NCBI RefSeq assembly: GCF_014648555.1
Contig: NZ_BMRI01000019.1
Location: 103,622-138,617, forward strand
Origin: Kitasatospora griseola
Lineage (GTDB): Bacteria > Actinomycetota > Actinomycetes > Streptomycetales > Streptomycetaceae
DNA: 34,996 bases
Reading direction: 5' to 3'
This document shows positions 22,989 to 31,341 of this stretch, piece by piece (positions within the stretch are counted from its first letter, which is position 1; each line of letters starts with the position of its first letter). The notes beneath the pieces were generated by a model, which did not search any database, was not told the DNA's origin, and saw only the letters and a program-made list of their open reading frames with translations. The position numbers were made by a program, and so were the translations under genes.

Positions 22989-24140
22989 ATGAGCCGACTC
23001 GACACCAGAGCCGTGCACGCCGGCCGCGACGACCTCGCCGGCCTCGGCACGCACGTCCCCCCGCTCGACCTGTCCACCACGTACCCGGTGCCGGACCTCG
23101 CCGCCGGCGGCGACGCCTACCAGGCGCTGGCCACCGGCGGCCGCCCGCCCGCCGAGGGCGGGCTGGTCTACCAGCGGCTGTGGAACCCGACCGTGGCCCG
23201 CTTCGAGCAGGCGCTGGCCGAACTGGAGGGCTGCGCCCAGGCGGTGGCCTTCTCGTCCGGCATGGCCGCGCTCACCGCCTGCCTGCTGGCGGCCGCCGCG
23301 GAGGGCCGTCGGCACGTGGTCGCGGTGCGGCCGCTGTACGGCGGCTCGGACCACCTGCTGGACTCCGGGCTGCTCGGCACCGAGGTCACCTGGGCGACCC
23401 CGGAGACCGTCGCCGACGCCGTCCGGCCGGACACCGGACTGGTCCTGGTGGAGACGCCCGGCAACCCGACCCTCGATCTGGTCGACCTGGCCGCGATCGC
23501 CCGGCAGTGCGGCGACGCACCGCTGATGGTCGACAACACCTTCGCCACGCCGGTGTTGCAGCGCCCCGCCGAGTTCGGCGCCGCGCTGGTGCTGCACTCC
23601 GCGACCAAGTCGATCGGCGGCCACGGCGACGTGCTGGCCGGCGCGGTCGCCTGCACCGCCGCATGGGCCGAGCGGCTGCGCCGGGTGCGCGCCGTCACCG
23701 GGGCGGTCCTGCACCCGCTGGCCGGCTACCTGCTGCACCGCGGCCTGCAGACCCTGCCGCTGCGGGTCCGCGCCGCCTCGGCGAGCGCCGCCCGGCTCGC
23801 CGACTGGCTGGCCGAACAGCCCGAGGTGTCCGCCGTGCACTACCCCGGCCGCTCCGGCTCCCCGCTGCTCGGACACCAACTCCTCGGCGGCGGCAGCACC
23901 TTGGCCTTCGAGGCGGCGGGCGGCTTCGAGCACGCCGCGGCGATCGCCGAGCGCTGCGAGCTGATCACCCACGCGGTCTCGCTCGGCGGCGTGGACACCC
24001 TGATCCAGCACCCGGCCTCGCTCACCCACCGCCCGGTCGCCGCCGCGCACAAGCCCGTCCCCGCGCTGCTGCGGCTGTCCGTCGGCCTGGAGGACCCGGC
24101 CGACCTGGCGGCGGACCTCGCCAAGGCGCTGCTCCGGTAG
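22989..24140 (+). CDS. Cys/Met-metabolism PLP-dependent enzyme (gamma-lyase/gamma-synthase type)
   Basis: The protein has 383 residues from ATG 22989. It starts [11 protein letters not shown] as in the family, with [20 protein letters not shown] (Tyr/Arg of the neighbouring subunit's PLP phosphate site), [51 protein letters not shown] (PLP-binding Asp), and [19 protein letters not shown] with Schiff-base Lys207. The end [17 protein letters not shown] is typical of methionine gamma-lyase, cystathionine gamma-lyase and gamma-synthase, which sequence motifs alone do not separate. The ribosome site is weak. The divergent Lrp regulator supports an amino-acid-induced catabolic role such as methionine gamma-lyase. 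Confidence 0.9.
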   Translation: MSRLDTRAVHAGRDDLAGLGTHVPPLDLSTTYPVPDLAAGGDAYQALATGGRPPAEGGLVYQRLWNPTVARFEQALAELEGCAQAVAFSSGMAALTACLLAAAAEGRRHVVAVRPLYGGSDHLLDSGLLGTEVTWATPETVADAVRPDTGLVLVETPGNPTLDLVDLAAIARQCGDAPLMVDNTFATPVLQRPAEFGAALVLHSATKSIGGHGDVLAGAVACTAAWAERLRRVRAVTGAVLHPLAGYLLHRGLQTLPLRVRAASASAARLADWLAEQPEVSAVHYPGRSGSPLLGHQLLGGGSTLAFEAAGGFEHAAAIAERCELITHAVSLGGVDTLIQHPASLTHRPVAAAHKPVPALLRLSVGLEDPADLAADLAKALLR

Positions 24141-24281
24141 GCGCTGAGGCCTGCCGTACGTCGGGTGCGGGGGCTTTCCCCCGCACCCGTTCGGTGGCCC
24201 GCCCCAGCGCGTCGCGCCGTCCCGCCGAACCATGATCGTCACGGGGGTCGCGCCCGGCGGCCCGGACAGGGAGACACGACC

Positions 24282-25616
24282 ATGACGGCATCCGACCGAC
24301 GCATCAGCAGGCGCGGCGTGCTCGCCGCCACCACCGCGGCCCTCGCCGTCCCCGCGCTGCGCCTCCCCGCCGCCTCGGCGGCCGACCGGACGGACCGCCA
24401 TGAGATGCTCGTGGTGGAGCAGTTGGAGTCCGTCGCGCACCCGCTGCGCTCCACCGCGCCGGGCGGCCGCAGCACCGACCTGGCGGCGCTCGGCGACCTG
24501 ATCGGCGACTCGCTGGTGGTGGGCCTCGGCGAGGCCACCCACGGCTCCCACGAGTTCTTCGCCCTCAAGCACCGGATCTTCCGGTACCTGGTCGAGGAGC
24601 GCGGCTTCACTGTCTTCGCCCTGGAGATGAGCTGGACCGCCGGCCTGGAGATCGACGAGTTCCTCCAGGGCGGCGAGGGCGACGCCCGCCGGGTCGCCGA
24701 CCGCGCCCTCGCCGGATCGCCTTGGCACCGCGAGGAGTTCGCCGACCTGATCGCCTGGATGCGGGACCACAACCGCCGCCACCCCGGCCGCCCCGTCCAC
24801 TTCCTCGGCGACGACCTCGGCCTGCCCGGCCTCGGCGACCGCGTCTTCCGGCGCGTCCTCGACCTGGTCCGCCCCGGCCACCCCGAGGAGGCGGCCCGGC
24901 TGGCCGACCTGTACGCGCCGCTGCGTCCGCTGGACGACGCCGTCGGCTACCTCGGACGGCCGCTCGCCGAACGTCGCTCCAACGCCGAACTCGCCCGAAA
25001 GGCCTTCGAGTCGGCCTCCTCGGTGGGCGAGCCGTGGGCCGAGCAGCACGCCCGCGTCATCGCCGACACCTTCGCCTTCCTCACCATGGACTCCGACAAC
25101 CCTGGGACGGTCGCCGCCGCCGAGCAGCTCCGCGACCGCGCCATGGCGTACAACGTCCTGTGGTGGCAGCGGCGGACCGGCCACCGCATCCTGCTCTCCG
25201 CGCACAACGGCCATGCCGGCTACGCCTCCACCATGCCGGAGCTCTATCCGTTCCCGCAGGGCGCCCAGCTGCGCCAGGCGCTCGGCTCGCGCTACACCGC
25301 GATCGGCACCACCTTCGACCGGGGCGCGTTCCTCACCACCGCGGACGGCCCGGGCGGCGCGTGGCGTCCCGTCGGCGTTCCGGCCGCCGCGCCGGGCAGC
25401 GTCGAGCACACCCTCGACCAGGTCCGCCACCGCGACTACTACCTCCCGCTGCGCGGGCTGCCGGGCGCCGCACGCGGCTGGCTGGCGACTCCGCGCCCCA
25501 CGTACGACGCCGGGACCACCTTCACGACACCGCTCCGGGAACTCGCCGTCGGCGCGGCCTACGACGTCCTGGTCCACCTGCACGAGGTCACCGCTGCACG
25601 GGAGTTGACGATCTGA
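24282..25616 (+). CDS. Tat-exported erythromycin-esterase-family protein
   Basis: The protein has 444 residues from ATG 24282 behind AGGGAG. The start DRRISRRGVLAATTAALAVP, ending ASA|ADR, is a twin-arginine signal peptide. The mature part carries the erythromycin-esterase family core: GLGEATHGSHEFFALKHRIF with Glu84, His87 and His90, FALEMSWTAGLEIDEFL, FLGDDLG, and LSAHNGHAGYAS with His308 and His311. EreA/EreB use an equivalent Glu/His set to open the macrolactone ring; many relatives have other or unknown esterase-like roles (succinoglycan-type proteins). Export suggests it works outside the cell, either on secreted macrolides or on cell-surface esters. Length is usual for the family. It converges on a DUF1028 gene 16 bp away. 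Confidence 0.9.
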   Translation: MTASDRRISRRGVLAATTAALAVPALRLPAASAADRTDRHEMLVVEQLESVAHPLRSTAPGGRSTDLAALGDLIGDSLVVGLGEATHGSHEFFALKHRIFRYLVEERGFTVFALEMSWTAGLEIDEFLQGGEGDARRVADRALAGSPWHREEFADLIAWMRDHNRRHPGRPVHFLGDDLGLPGLGDRVFRRVLDLVRPGHPEEAARLADLYAPLRPLDDAVGYLGRPLAERRSNAELARKAFESASSVGEPWAEQHARVIADTFAFLTMDSDNPGTVAAAEQLRDRAMAYNVLWWQRRTGHRILLSAHNGHAGYASTMPELYPFPQGAQLRQALGSRYTAIGTTFDRGAFLTTADGPGGAWRPVGVPAAAPGSVEHTLDQVRHRDYYLPLRGLPGAARGWLATPRPTYDAGTTFTTPLRELAVGAAYDVLVHLHEVTAARELTI

Positions 25617-25632
25617 CGCGGTGGCGGCCGGG

Positions 25633-26439
25633 TCAGCCGGCGGCGGCGGTGCGCAGGTGGTCGAGGACCAGCGGGTCGATGCGGCCCTCGACCAGGCGGC
25701 CTTCGAGGTTCTCCACGCCGGCCCAGCGGTCCAGGTCGTCGTAGCCGAGCGCGGCGAGCAGGGCGCCGACCTCGTCGGCGAGTTCGCCGTCCAGCGGGAG
25801 CAGCGTGGCCGGGTCGGGGGTGCCGTGCAGGACCTCGTGCAGGGCGAGCAGGCGGCGCAGTTCGCCGACCGGGTCGGCGTGGTCCTCGACGCGCAGGTCG
25901 TGCGAGGTGTCGCCCCAGCCGCCGACGCCCTTGCCGGGCTCGACCACGTACAGGGCGGCGCTCTGTCGGCCCCGGGAGTCGCCGCCGGCCGCGTCGCCCG
26001 CCGCGAGGGCGGTCAGCAGCCGTTCGGCGAAGGGGAGTTCGGCGGAGGACAGCCAGGCGGACTCGATGTCGGCGACCACCTCGGGGCCGGTGAGGATGTT
26101 GCCCTGGATCGCGTAGTCCGGGCCGGCCACGCCGCCCGCCCAGGGCAGGCACTCCTCGCCGGTCCAGCTGACGGCGCTCTCGGGGCCGACCACGCCGAGC
26201 TGGCGGTGCACCCGCCCGTCGTCGGCGGCGAGCAGCGCGGCGACGGTGTCGGCGGGCGAGGCGCCGCTGCGGAGCATGGCCAGGCCCTGCGGGCGGTAGG
26301 CGAGGTTGGCCCAGGCCTGGGTGGCGAGGGCGCCGATGCCGGTCTCGGCGGCCGGAACCAGGGCGCCGACCGCGAGGAACTTGCTGGCCACGGCCACGCC
26401 ATAGGCGTTGCCGTGCCGAGCGACGATGGAGAAGGTCAC
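25633..26439 (-). CDS. DUF1028-family (Ntn-hydrolase-like) protein
   Basis: The protein has 268 residues from GTG 26439, which gives the family's start MTFSIVARH. Further markers are YGVAVASKFLAVGALVPAAE, GIGALATQAWANLAYRPQGL, RQLGVVGPESAVSWTGEECL, YAIQGNILTGPEVVADIESA and a C-terminal LGYDDLDRWAGVENLEGRL peptidoglycan-binding-like segment seen in longer members. DUF1028 proteins share the N-terminal-nucleophile hydrolase fold; their reaction is not established, although amidohydrolase roles are suspected. No signal peptide is seen. The upstream frame extension has no ribosome site and is left out. Confidence 0.88.
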   Translation of the reverse strand: MTFSIVARHGNAYGVAVASKFLAVGALVPAAETGIGALATQAWANLAYRPQGLAMLRSGASPADTVAALLAADDGRVHRQLGVVGPESAVSWTGEECLPWAGGVAGPDYAIQGNILTGPEVVADIESAWLSSAELPFAERLLTALAAGDAAGGDSRGRQSAALYVVEPGKGVGGWGDTSHDLRVEDHADPVGELRRLLALHEVLHGTPDPATLLPLDGELADEVGALLAALGYDDLDRWAGVENLEGRLVEGRIDPLVLDHLRTAAAG

Positions 26440-26515
26440 GACGGGCGACGATAGCTGCGCAGGAACGTTTCGTCCACGGTGAGTCCCGGTCCGGCACACT
26501 CCGTCAAGTTCGGTA

Positions 26516-26545
26516 GCGGGTGCCGGTCTCGTCCCCGGCACCCGC
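26516..26545 (-). terminator. Hairpin behind the small GNAT gene
   Basis: GCGGGTGCCGG (26516-26526) pairs perfectly with CCGGCACCCGC (26535-26545) around an 8-nt loop, starting 23 bases beyond the stop of the minus-strand GNAT gene. It probably ends the transcript of that gene and perhaps of the reductase/monooxygenase genes above it. Confidence 0.6.
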
Positions 26546-26568
26546 CGTCCGTCGGCCGCGGCGACGGG

Positions 26569-26877
26569 TCAGAGGTCGAACTTGGCGCGCTTGTCGGCCG
26601 GCACCAGGTCGACGTACTCGGGGTGCTTGGCGATCCAGCCCCGGATGAACGGGCAGTACGGCAGGACGGCCAGGCCGCGCTCGCGCGCCGTGTCGAGGAC
26701 GCTGCGGGCCAGCTTGCCGCCCAGGCCCTGGCCCTCGAAGGCCGGGTCGATGACGGTGTGGACGAAGGCGATCCGCCCGCCGTCGCGGAGCTGGTACTCG
26801 GCGAATCCGGCCAACCCGGCGTCCGTGGTGATCTCGAAGCGGGACTGCTCGGTGTTGTCGGTGACCTGGGGTTCCAT
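26569..26877 (-). CDS. Small GNAT-fold N-acetyltransferase (YjdJ/NATD1 type)
   Basis: The protein has 102 residues from ATG 26877 behind AGGAG. It shows the minimal GNAT core: FAEYQLRDGGRIAFVHTVID, PAFEGQGLGGKLARSVLDTA with the acetyl-CoA pyrophosphate loop G-Q-G-L-G-G-K-L, and the short-form hallmark VLPYCPFIRGWIAKHPEY. These small cytosolic acetyltransferases (COG2388) are widespread and their substrates are unknown. It starts 59 bp after the FMN-reductase stop and may be the last gene of that operon, although a -10-like TATTTT lies in the gap. Confidence 0.9.
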   Translation of the reverse strand: MEPQVTDNTEQSRFEITTDAGLAGFAEYQLRDGGRIAFVHTVIDPAFEGQGLGGKLARSVLDTARERGLAVLPYCPFIRGWIAKHPEYVDLVPADKRAKFDL

Positions 26878-26936
26878 GGCGCACTGCTCCTGGTTGTCGG
26901 GGCTGTCGGTTCGCAAAATACGGGCTCGGCGGCCCG

Positions 26937-27554
26937 TCAGTGTGCTCGTAGCGCAGCGAGTTGTTGCTCGAAGGGCACAACCTGCTCGACCTGCCGGTTC
27001 TCGGCGGGCCGTCCGGCCAGCAGGGCCGCGAGTTCGCGGGCGGCGCGGTCGATCCGGCCGGCCAGCGAGCCGTCGGCGCCGTTCGCACCCCAGTCCTCGG
27101 AGGCGGCGAAGACCGCGGTGGGGACGACCACCGCCCGCAGGTGGGCGAAGAGCGGGCGCATCGCGTGTTCGAGGGCGAGGCTGTGCCGGGCCGTGCCGCC
27201 GGTGGCGGCGATCAGCACGGGGGTGCCGGTCAGCGCGTCCTTGTCGAGGACGTCGACGAAGGACTTGAACAGGCCGCTGTACGAGGCGGAGAAGATCGGC
27301 GTGACGGCGATCAGGCCGTCCGCCTCCTCGACCGCCCGGACGGCGTCGCGCAGCGCGGGCGGCGGGAAGCCGGTGACCAGGTTGTCGGCGATGTCCCGGG
27401 CGAGCTCCCGCAGTTCGACCACCCGGAGGTCCACCTCCCGTCCGGCGTCGCCCAGTTCGCGGGCGGCGGCGCCGGCCAGGCGGTCGGCGAGCAGCCGGGT
27501 GGAGGACGGGACGGAGAGGCCGGCCGTCACCACGACCAGTTTCAGCGCGCTCAC
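26937..27554 (-). CDS. NAD(P)H:FMN reductase partner of the monooxygenase (CE1759 type)
   Basis: The protein has 205 residues from GTG 27554. It is a flavodoxin-fold reductase: KLVVVTAGLSVPSSTRLLAD with the FMN phosphate loop SVPSSTR, EEADGLIAVTPIFSASYSGL, FKSFVDVLDKDALTGTPVLI and AATGGTARHSLALEHAMRPL. Such enzymes supply reduced FMN to a flavin-dependent monooxygenase. The GTG overlaps the TGA of the monooxygenase gene (4-bp GTGA), which implies coupled translation and matched amounts of the two proteins. The match to the LLM-partnered reductase family named after CE1759 is from memory. The sequence is intact. Confidence 0.9.
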   Translation of the reverse strand: MSALKLVVVTAGLSVPSSTRLLADRLAGAAARELGDAGREVDLRVVELRELARDIADNLVTGFPPPALRDAVRAVEEADGLIAVTPIFSASYSGLFKSFVDVLDKDALTGTPVLIAATGGTARHSLALEHAMRPLFAHLRAVVVPTAVFAASEDWGANGADGSLAGRIDRAARELAALLAGRPAENRQVEQVVPFEQQLAALRAH

Positions 27555-28645
27555 TCGGCGGCCTCCTGCTCCTTCTCGCGCGCCGTCACCAGCGCGGCGT
27601 GGGTGGGCCCGTCGGGGACCTCGACCGGGCGGTTCTTCGCGAACTCCTTGCGCAGCACCGGGACGACCTCCTCGCCGAGCAGGTCGAGCTGCTCCAGGAC
27701 GGTCTTCAGCGGCAGGCCGGCGTGGTCCATCAGGAACAGCTGGCGCTGGTAGTCGCCGAAGGTCTCGCGGAAGGCCAGGGTCTTCTCGACGACCTCCTGC
27801 GGGCTGCCGACGGTCAGCGGGGTCTGCTCGGTGAACTCCTCCAGCGAGGGCCCGTGCCCGTAGACGGGGGCGTTGTCGAAGTACGGGCGGAACTCCCGGA
27901 CGGCGTCCTGCGAGTTCTTGCGCATGAAGACCTGCCCGCCGAGGCCGACGATCGCCTGCTCGGGGGTGCCGTGGCCGTAGTGGGCGTAGCGCTCCCGGTA
28001 GAGGTCGACCAGGCGCTGGAAGTGCGCCTTGGGCCAGAAGATGTTGTTGGCGAAGAAGCCGTCGCCGTAGTAGGCGGCCTGTTCGGCGATCTCGGGGCTG
28101 CGGATGGAGCCGTGCCAGACGAACGGCGGGGTGTCGTCGAGCGGGCGCGGGGTGGAGGTGAAGGACTGCAGCGGGGTGCGGAAGCGGCCCTGCCAGTCGA
28201 CGTTCTCCTCGCGCCAGAGCTGGTGCAGCAGCGCGTAGTTCTCGACGGCGAGCGGGATGCCCTGGCGGATGTCCTTGCCGAACCACGGGTAGACCGGGCC
28301 GGTGTTGCCGCGGCCCATCATCACGTCCACCCGGCCGCCCGCGAGGTGCTGGAGCATCGCGAAGTCCTCGGCGATCTTCACCGGGTCGTTGGTGGTGATC
28401 AGCGTGGTGGAGGTGGAGAGGATCAACTTCTCGGTGCGGGCCGCGATGTAGCCGAGCATGGTGGTCGGCGAGGACGGCACGAACGGCGGGTTGTGGTGCT
28501 CGCCGGTGGCGAACACGTCAAGGCCGACCTCCTCGGCCTTGAGCGCGATGGCGACCATCGCCTTGATCCGCTCGTGCTCGCTGGGGGTCCGACCGGTGGT
28601 GGGGTCGGTGGTCACGTCGCCGACGCTGAAAATGCCGAACTGCAC
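27551..28645 (-). CDS. Luciferase-like FMN-dependent monooxygenase (CE1758 type)
   Basis: The protein has 364 residues from GTG 28645, behind GAGGAG, giving the start MQFGIFSVGDVTTDP. The TIM-barrel luciferase-like fold is shown by VGLDVFATGEHHNPPFVPSS, LILSTSTTLITTNDPVKIAE, DFAMLQHLAGGRVDVMMGRG, PPFVWHGSIRSPEIAEQAAY and YYGDGFFANNIFWPK. These enzymes use O2 and reduced FMN to oxygenate organic or sulfur compounds; the substrate is unknown. The reductase gene overlaps its end by 4 bp. A GGTTGA-N8-TCAACC inverted repeat covers the likely promoter 19-38 bases upstream of the start, suggesting control by a repressor that is not encoded next door. Confidence 0.93.
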   Translation of the reverse strand: MQFGIFSVGDVTTDPTTGRTPSEHERIKAMVAIALKAEEVGLDVFATGEHHNPPFVPSSPTTMLGYIAARTEKLILSTSTTLITTNDPVKIAEDFAMLQHLAGGRVDVMMGRGNTGPVYPWFGKDIRQGIPLAVENYALLHQLWREENVDWQGRFRTPLQSFTSTPRPLDDTPPFVWHGSIRSPEIAEQAAYYGDGFFANNIFWPKAHFQRLVDLYRERYAHYGHGTPEQAIVGLGGQVFMRKNSQDAVREFRPYFDNAPVYGHGPSLEEFTEQTPLTVGSPQEVVEKTLAFRETFGDYQRQLFLMDHAGLPLKTVLEQLDLLGEEVVPVLRKEFAKNRPVEVPDGPTHAALVTAREKEQEAAE

Positions 28646-28663
28646 CGCGCTCAACTCCTCCTC

Positions 28664-28683
28664 GGTTGATTCAACATTCAACC
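28664..28683. promoter_or_regulatory. Inverted repeat GGTTGA-N8-TCAACC, candidate operator
   Basis: The repeat lies 19 bases upstream of the monooxygenase start, with a nested TTGA-T-TCAA. The composition and size are like MarR-family operators. It is the only AT-rich palindrome in this 245-bp divergent region, which also must hold the promoter of the TNT-protein gene. Confidence 0.5.
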
Positions 28684-28890
28684 ACCCGGTGCAACGGGAC
28701 GCCACTCCGACCTATTCCCGCCAGCCTTCCGCCCGGACTGACCGAAACGCCGACACTCTCGGCAGTCGATCGGGCACGCAGAGTTGACTGAAGGTCAGAC
28801 ATTCCGCTTTCCTGATGCACGCCTTCGGGTGCGGACCCTCAGCTCCGCGCCCCGGCCTCCTTCCTGCCCGCCTCCCCCACCGGAGTGTCC

Positions 28891-29544
28891 GTGCGCCTGC
28901 GCCAGTTCCTCGCCCCGCTCGTCGCCGCCGTCGCCCTGTTCGCCACCGCCGCGCCCACCGCGGCCGCCGCGACCCCGACCGAGCTGCGGATCGGCCTCAC
29001 CACCGAGTGCTCCGTCGACTTCCGGCACGGCGACTCCCGGCTCGGCCCCGACCAGCTGCCCAACGCCGGCCCGGTCGGCCGCCAACTGATCGGCTACTTC
29101 CGCACCGGCCTGCTCGGCGAGCAGCAGTTCCTGGCCACCTACTACGACAGCGCGGCCGGCAGCTGGAAGTACCCGCCGTCCAACGGCTACCTGCTGCTGC
29201 CCGACGGCACCCCGATCGAGAGCGACACCACCCTCCAGCCCGGCCAGGCCATCGACCGCTACGGCAGCGAGTACGGCTCCTTCCTCGCCCCCGAGGGCCT
29301 GCCGTACGCCACCCGCTCGATCCCCCCGTCCAGCCTGGACGGCAACCCGGCGGCGGGCTGCAACTACCACGACTACCGGGTGCTCAAGGCGTTCACCGTG
29401 CACTCCGGGCCGATCGCCCCGTGGTTCGGGCAGCCCGGCCTCGGCCTCCAGTACCAGCTCGACGCCGCGCTGGTGCCGGGCGCGCCGAGCCGGATCAACG
29501 TCGGCTGGCTGGTCGACAACGGCTACCTGGCCCGCCTGGCCTGA
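28891..29544 (+). CDS. Secreted TNT-domain protein (NAD+ glycohydrolase-type toxin fold)
   Basis: The protein has 217 residues. The N-terminus, RLRQFLAPLVAAVALFATAA then PTAAAA, is a Sec signal peptide. The C-terminal ~100 residues match the TNT domain (tuberculosis necrotizing toxin, formerly DUF4237): IDRYGSEYGSFLAPEGLPYA with Arg123, TRSIPPSS, NYHDYRVLKAFTVHSGPIAP, and WFGQPGLGLQYQL with Gln181. In CpnT the equivalent Gln and Arg take part in cleaving NAD+. The middle (TGLLGEQQFLATYYDSAAGS) is the usual lead-in of secreted bacterial and fungal forms. GTG 28891 is chosen over GTG 28885 because CGGAG at 28881 then has space. No immunity gene is evident; the next gene is a PadR regulator on the other strand. 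Confidence 0.85.
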   Translation: MRLRQFLAPLVAAVALFATAAPTAAAATPTELRIGLTTECSVDFRHGDSRLGPDQLPNAGPVGRQLIGYFRTGLLGEQQFLATYYDSAAGSWKYPPSNGYLLLPDGTPIESDTTLQPGQAIDRYGSEYGSFLAPEGLPYATRSIPPSSLDGNPAAGCNYHDYRVLKAFTVHSGPIAPWFGQPGLGLQYQLDAALVPGAPSRINVGWLVDNGYLARLA

Positions 29545-29551
29545 CGCACCG

Positions 29552-30073
29552 TCACTTCCCTTCCAGCGCCTGGTCCAGCCAGGCCAGCCAGAACGACTCC
29601 AGCTGGATCCCCGCCTGCAGCACCACGTGCTGCAGGCGGTTCTCCGTCTCCGCCCGCTCCGGCGGGAAGTCCCGCGCCTCGATCTCCAGGTACTCGGCCA
29701 ACTGCGCCCGGTGCAGCTCCCGGTGGCGCGCCAGTTCCTCCTCCAGGCCGTCCACGCCGAGCACCGCCGCGGCGCGCAGCCGCAGCAGCAGCGGGTCCCG
29801 GATCGGCTTCGGGTCCTGCGCCTGCCCGACCCACTCGCGCAGCTGCGCCCGCCCGGCCGGCAGCACCTCGTACTCCTTGCGCTGCCCGCGCCCGGCCCCC
29901 GGCCCCGAGGCCCGCACCAGCCCCTCGCGCTCCAGCCGCCCCAGCTCCCGGTAGATCTGCTGATGCGTCGCGGACCAGAAGAACCCGATCGACCGGTCGA
30001 ACCGCCGGGTCAACTCCAGCCCCGAGGACGGCTTCTCCAGCAGGGCGGTGAGGATCGCGTGCGGCAGTGACAT
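29552..30073 (-). CDS. PadR-family transcriptional regulator
   Basis: The protein has 173 residues from ATG 30073. The winged helix is [60 protein letters not shown], a standard PadR layout. The C-terminal dimerisation helices are [20 protein letters not shown] and [20 protein letters not shown]. PadR proteins repress detoxification or transport genes and often their own. A -10 box TACGAT (minus strand, 30085-30080) ends 6 bases from the ATG and no ribosome site is seen, so the mRNA is probably leaderless. It converges on the TNT gene 7 bp away; its target is not evident. Confidence 0.92.
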   Translation of the reverse strand: MSLPHAILTALLEKPSSGLELTRRFDRSIGFFWSATHQQIYRELGRLEREGLVRASGPGAGRGQRKEYEVLPAGRAQLREWVGQAQDPKPIRDPLLLRLRAAAVLGVDGLEEELARHRELHRAQLAEYLEIEARDFPPERAETENRLQHVVLQAGIQLESFWLAWLDQALEGK

Positions 30074-30079
30074 GCGGCG

Positions 30080-30085
30080 ATCGTA
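30080..30085 (-). promoter_or_regulatory. -10 element TACGAT of the padR-type gene (leaderless start)
   Basis: On the minus strand TACGAT ends 6 bases before the ATG at 30073, placing transcription start at or next to the start codon. Absence of a Shine-Dalgarno sequence agrees. The -35 region is too GC-rich to define. Confidence 0.4.
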
Positions 30086-30218
30086 CGGGCCGCGGGCCGG
30101 ACGGCGGCCCGCCGACCGCGGACCGCGGACCGCTGCGCCGACTCGGACCGCTCGGTCGAAACCTTCGACTCGCCCTTTCCGTACGGGAGTTGACGGTGCG
30201 CCGGTGCGGTCCGGGGTC

Positions 30219-30247
30219 TTGTGCCGCCCCGCCGGGTGGCGAATACT
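30219..30247 (+). promoter_or_regulatory. Possible promoter of the protease gene
   Basis: TTGTGC (30219-30224) and AATACT (30242-30247) are spaced by 17 bp, in a 300-bp gap with no other signal. Another -35-like TTGTCA lies at about 30259. Assignment is weak. Confidence 0.3.
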
Positions 30248-30374
30248 CCCGGGTAGCGCTTGTCAGGGGCAGATCAGAACCAGGGCCGGGAGTCGACCGG
30301 CCCGCGATCGCGCCTGCCCGCGCCTCACGGCCCGTCGGTTGACCGGGCCTCCCCCACACCCCAGGAGGAGAACT

Positions 30375-31253
30375 GTGAGGACCATGCGCACCACCCCCAC
30401 GTCGCCGTCCCGCGCCCGCGGCCGGGTGCTGGCGCTCGCCGCCGCGCTCGCCGCGGCGACCGCCCTCGCGGCGCCGAGCGCCGGAGCGGCCGCGCCGGTG
30501 GCCGACGCCACCGCGCTCGCCCAGGTCAGCGCCTCGGTCGAGCAGACCGGCGTCAACGGCATCGCCTGGCACACCGACCAGGCCACCGGCCAGGTCGTCG
30601 TGACGGCGGACAGCAGCGTCACCCCGGCTGCGCTCGCCGAGCTCACCAAGGCCGCCGGGTCGAAGGCCGCCCACCTGAAGATCGAGCGCACCGCCGGCAC
30701 CTTCAACCCGCTGCTGTCCGCGGGCGCGGCCATCTACGGCGGCGGCTACCGGTGCTCGCTGGGCTTCAACGTGGTCAAGGGCGGCGTCTACTACTTCCTG
30801 ACCGCCGGGCACTGCGGCAACATCGCGAGCACCTGGTACAGCAACTCCGGCCAGACCTCCACGGTCGGCACCACCGTCGGCTCCAGCTTCCCGGGCACCG
30901 ACTACGCGCTGGTGAAGTACAGCAGCACCTCGGCCAGCCACCCGGGCGGCTACACGGCGGCCAGCGCGTACGTCGGCGAGTCCGTCAAGCGCACCGGTTC
31001 CACCACGGGCACCCACGGCGGCACCGTCACCGCGCTGAACTCCACCGTCCGCTACTCCGACGGCAGCACGGTGCGCGGCCTGATCCAGACCAACGTCTGC
31101 GCGGAGGGCGGCGACTCCGGCGGCCCGCTGTACGACGGCAGCAAGGCCATCGGCCTGACCTCCGGCGGCAGCGGCGACTGCACCAGCGGCGGCACCACCT
31201 TCTTCCAGCCGGTCACCGCGGCCGCCGCCGCGTACGGCGTCTCGCTCTACTGA
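30375..31253 (+). CDS. Streptogrisin-like secreted serine protease (S1, chymotrypsin fold)
   Basis: The protein has 292 residues. GTG 30375 follows GGAGG by 6 bases; ATG 30384 is the alternative. A signal peptide ([23 protein letters not shown]) is followed by a short prodomain to about residue 108, with the alpha-lytic-type [19 protein letters not shown] and [20 protein letters not shown]. The mature enzyme begins near [20 protein letters not shown] and closely resembles streptogrisins A/B. Catalytic triad: His146 in LTAGHCG, Asp176 in [10 protein letters not shown], Ser248 in [10 protein letters not shown]. Cys pairs around AGHC and near NVCAEGGD and SGDCTSGG are kept. It is an extracellular digestive protease that autoprocesses. 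A long perfect hairpin follows the stop. Confidence 0.94.
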   Translation: MRTMRTTPTSPSRARGRVLALAAALAAATALAAPSAGAAAPVADATALAQVSASVEQTGVNGIAWHTDQATGQVVVTADSSVTPAALAELTKAAGSKAAHLKIERTAGTFNPLLSAGAAIYGGGYRCSLGFNVVKGGVYYFLTAGHCGNIASTWYSNSGQTSTVGTTVGSSFPGTDYALVKYSSTSASHPGGYTAASAYVGESVKRTGSTTGTHGGTVTALNSTVRYSDGSTVRGLIQTNVCAEGGDSGGPLYDGSKAIGLTSGGSGDCTSGGTTFFQPVTAAAAAYGVSLY

Positions 31254-31256
31254 TCG

Positions 31257-31307
31257 CATGCCCGTGGCCCCCTCGGACCGGGCCGGTCCGAGGGGGCCAC
31301 GGGCATG
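31257..31307. terminator. Perfect 23-bp hairpin behind the protease gene
   Basis: The arm 31257-31279 (CATGCCCGTGG...CGGACC) is fully complementary to 31285-31307, with a GGGCC loop. It starts 4 bases after the stop codon. It would act as a strong terminator in both directions and separates the protease from the riboswitch unit. Confidence 0.85.
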
Positions 31308-31331
31308 GCTTCCGCTCGCGGCGGAGGACGG

Positions 31332-31337
31332 TAGACT
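31332..31337 (+). promoter_or_regulatory. -10 element TAGACT ahead of the riboswitch
   Basis: TAGACT lies just before the aptamer and would start RNA at about 31344, within a few bases of the P1 stem. The -35 region overlaps GC-rich sequence and is unclear. Confidence 0.45.
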
Positions 31338-31341
31338 CGGC

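Noticed and set aside
22974..25583. Minus-strand open frame of 869 codons opposite the PLP enzyme and esterase genes
   Set aside because: Gly/Val/Gln-rich shadow; the PLP Lys and esterase Glu/His motifs are on the plus strand.
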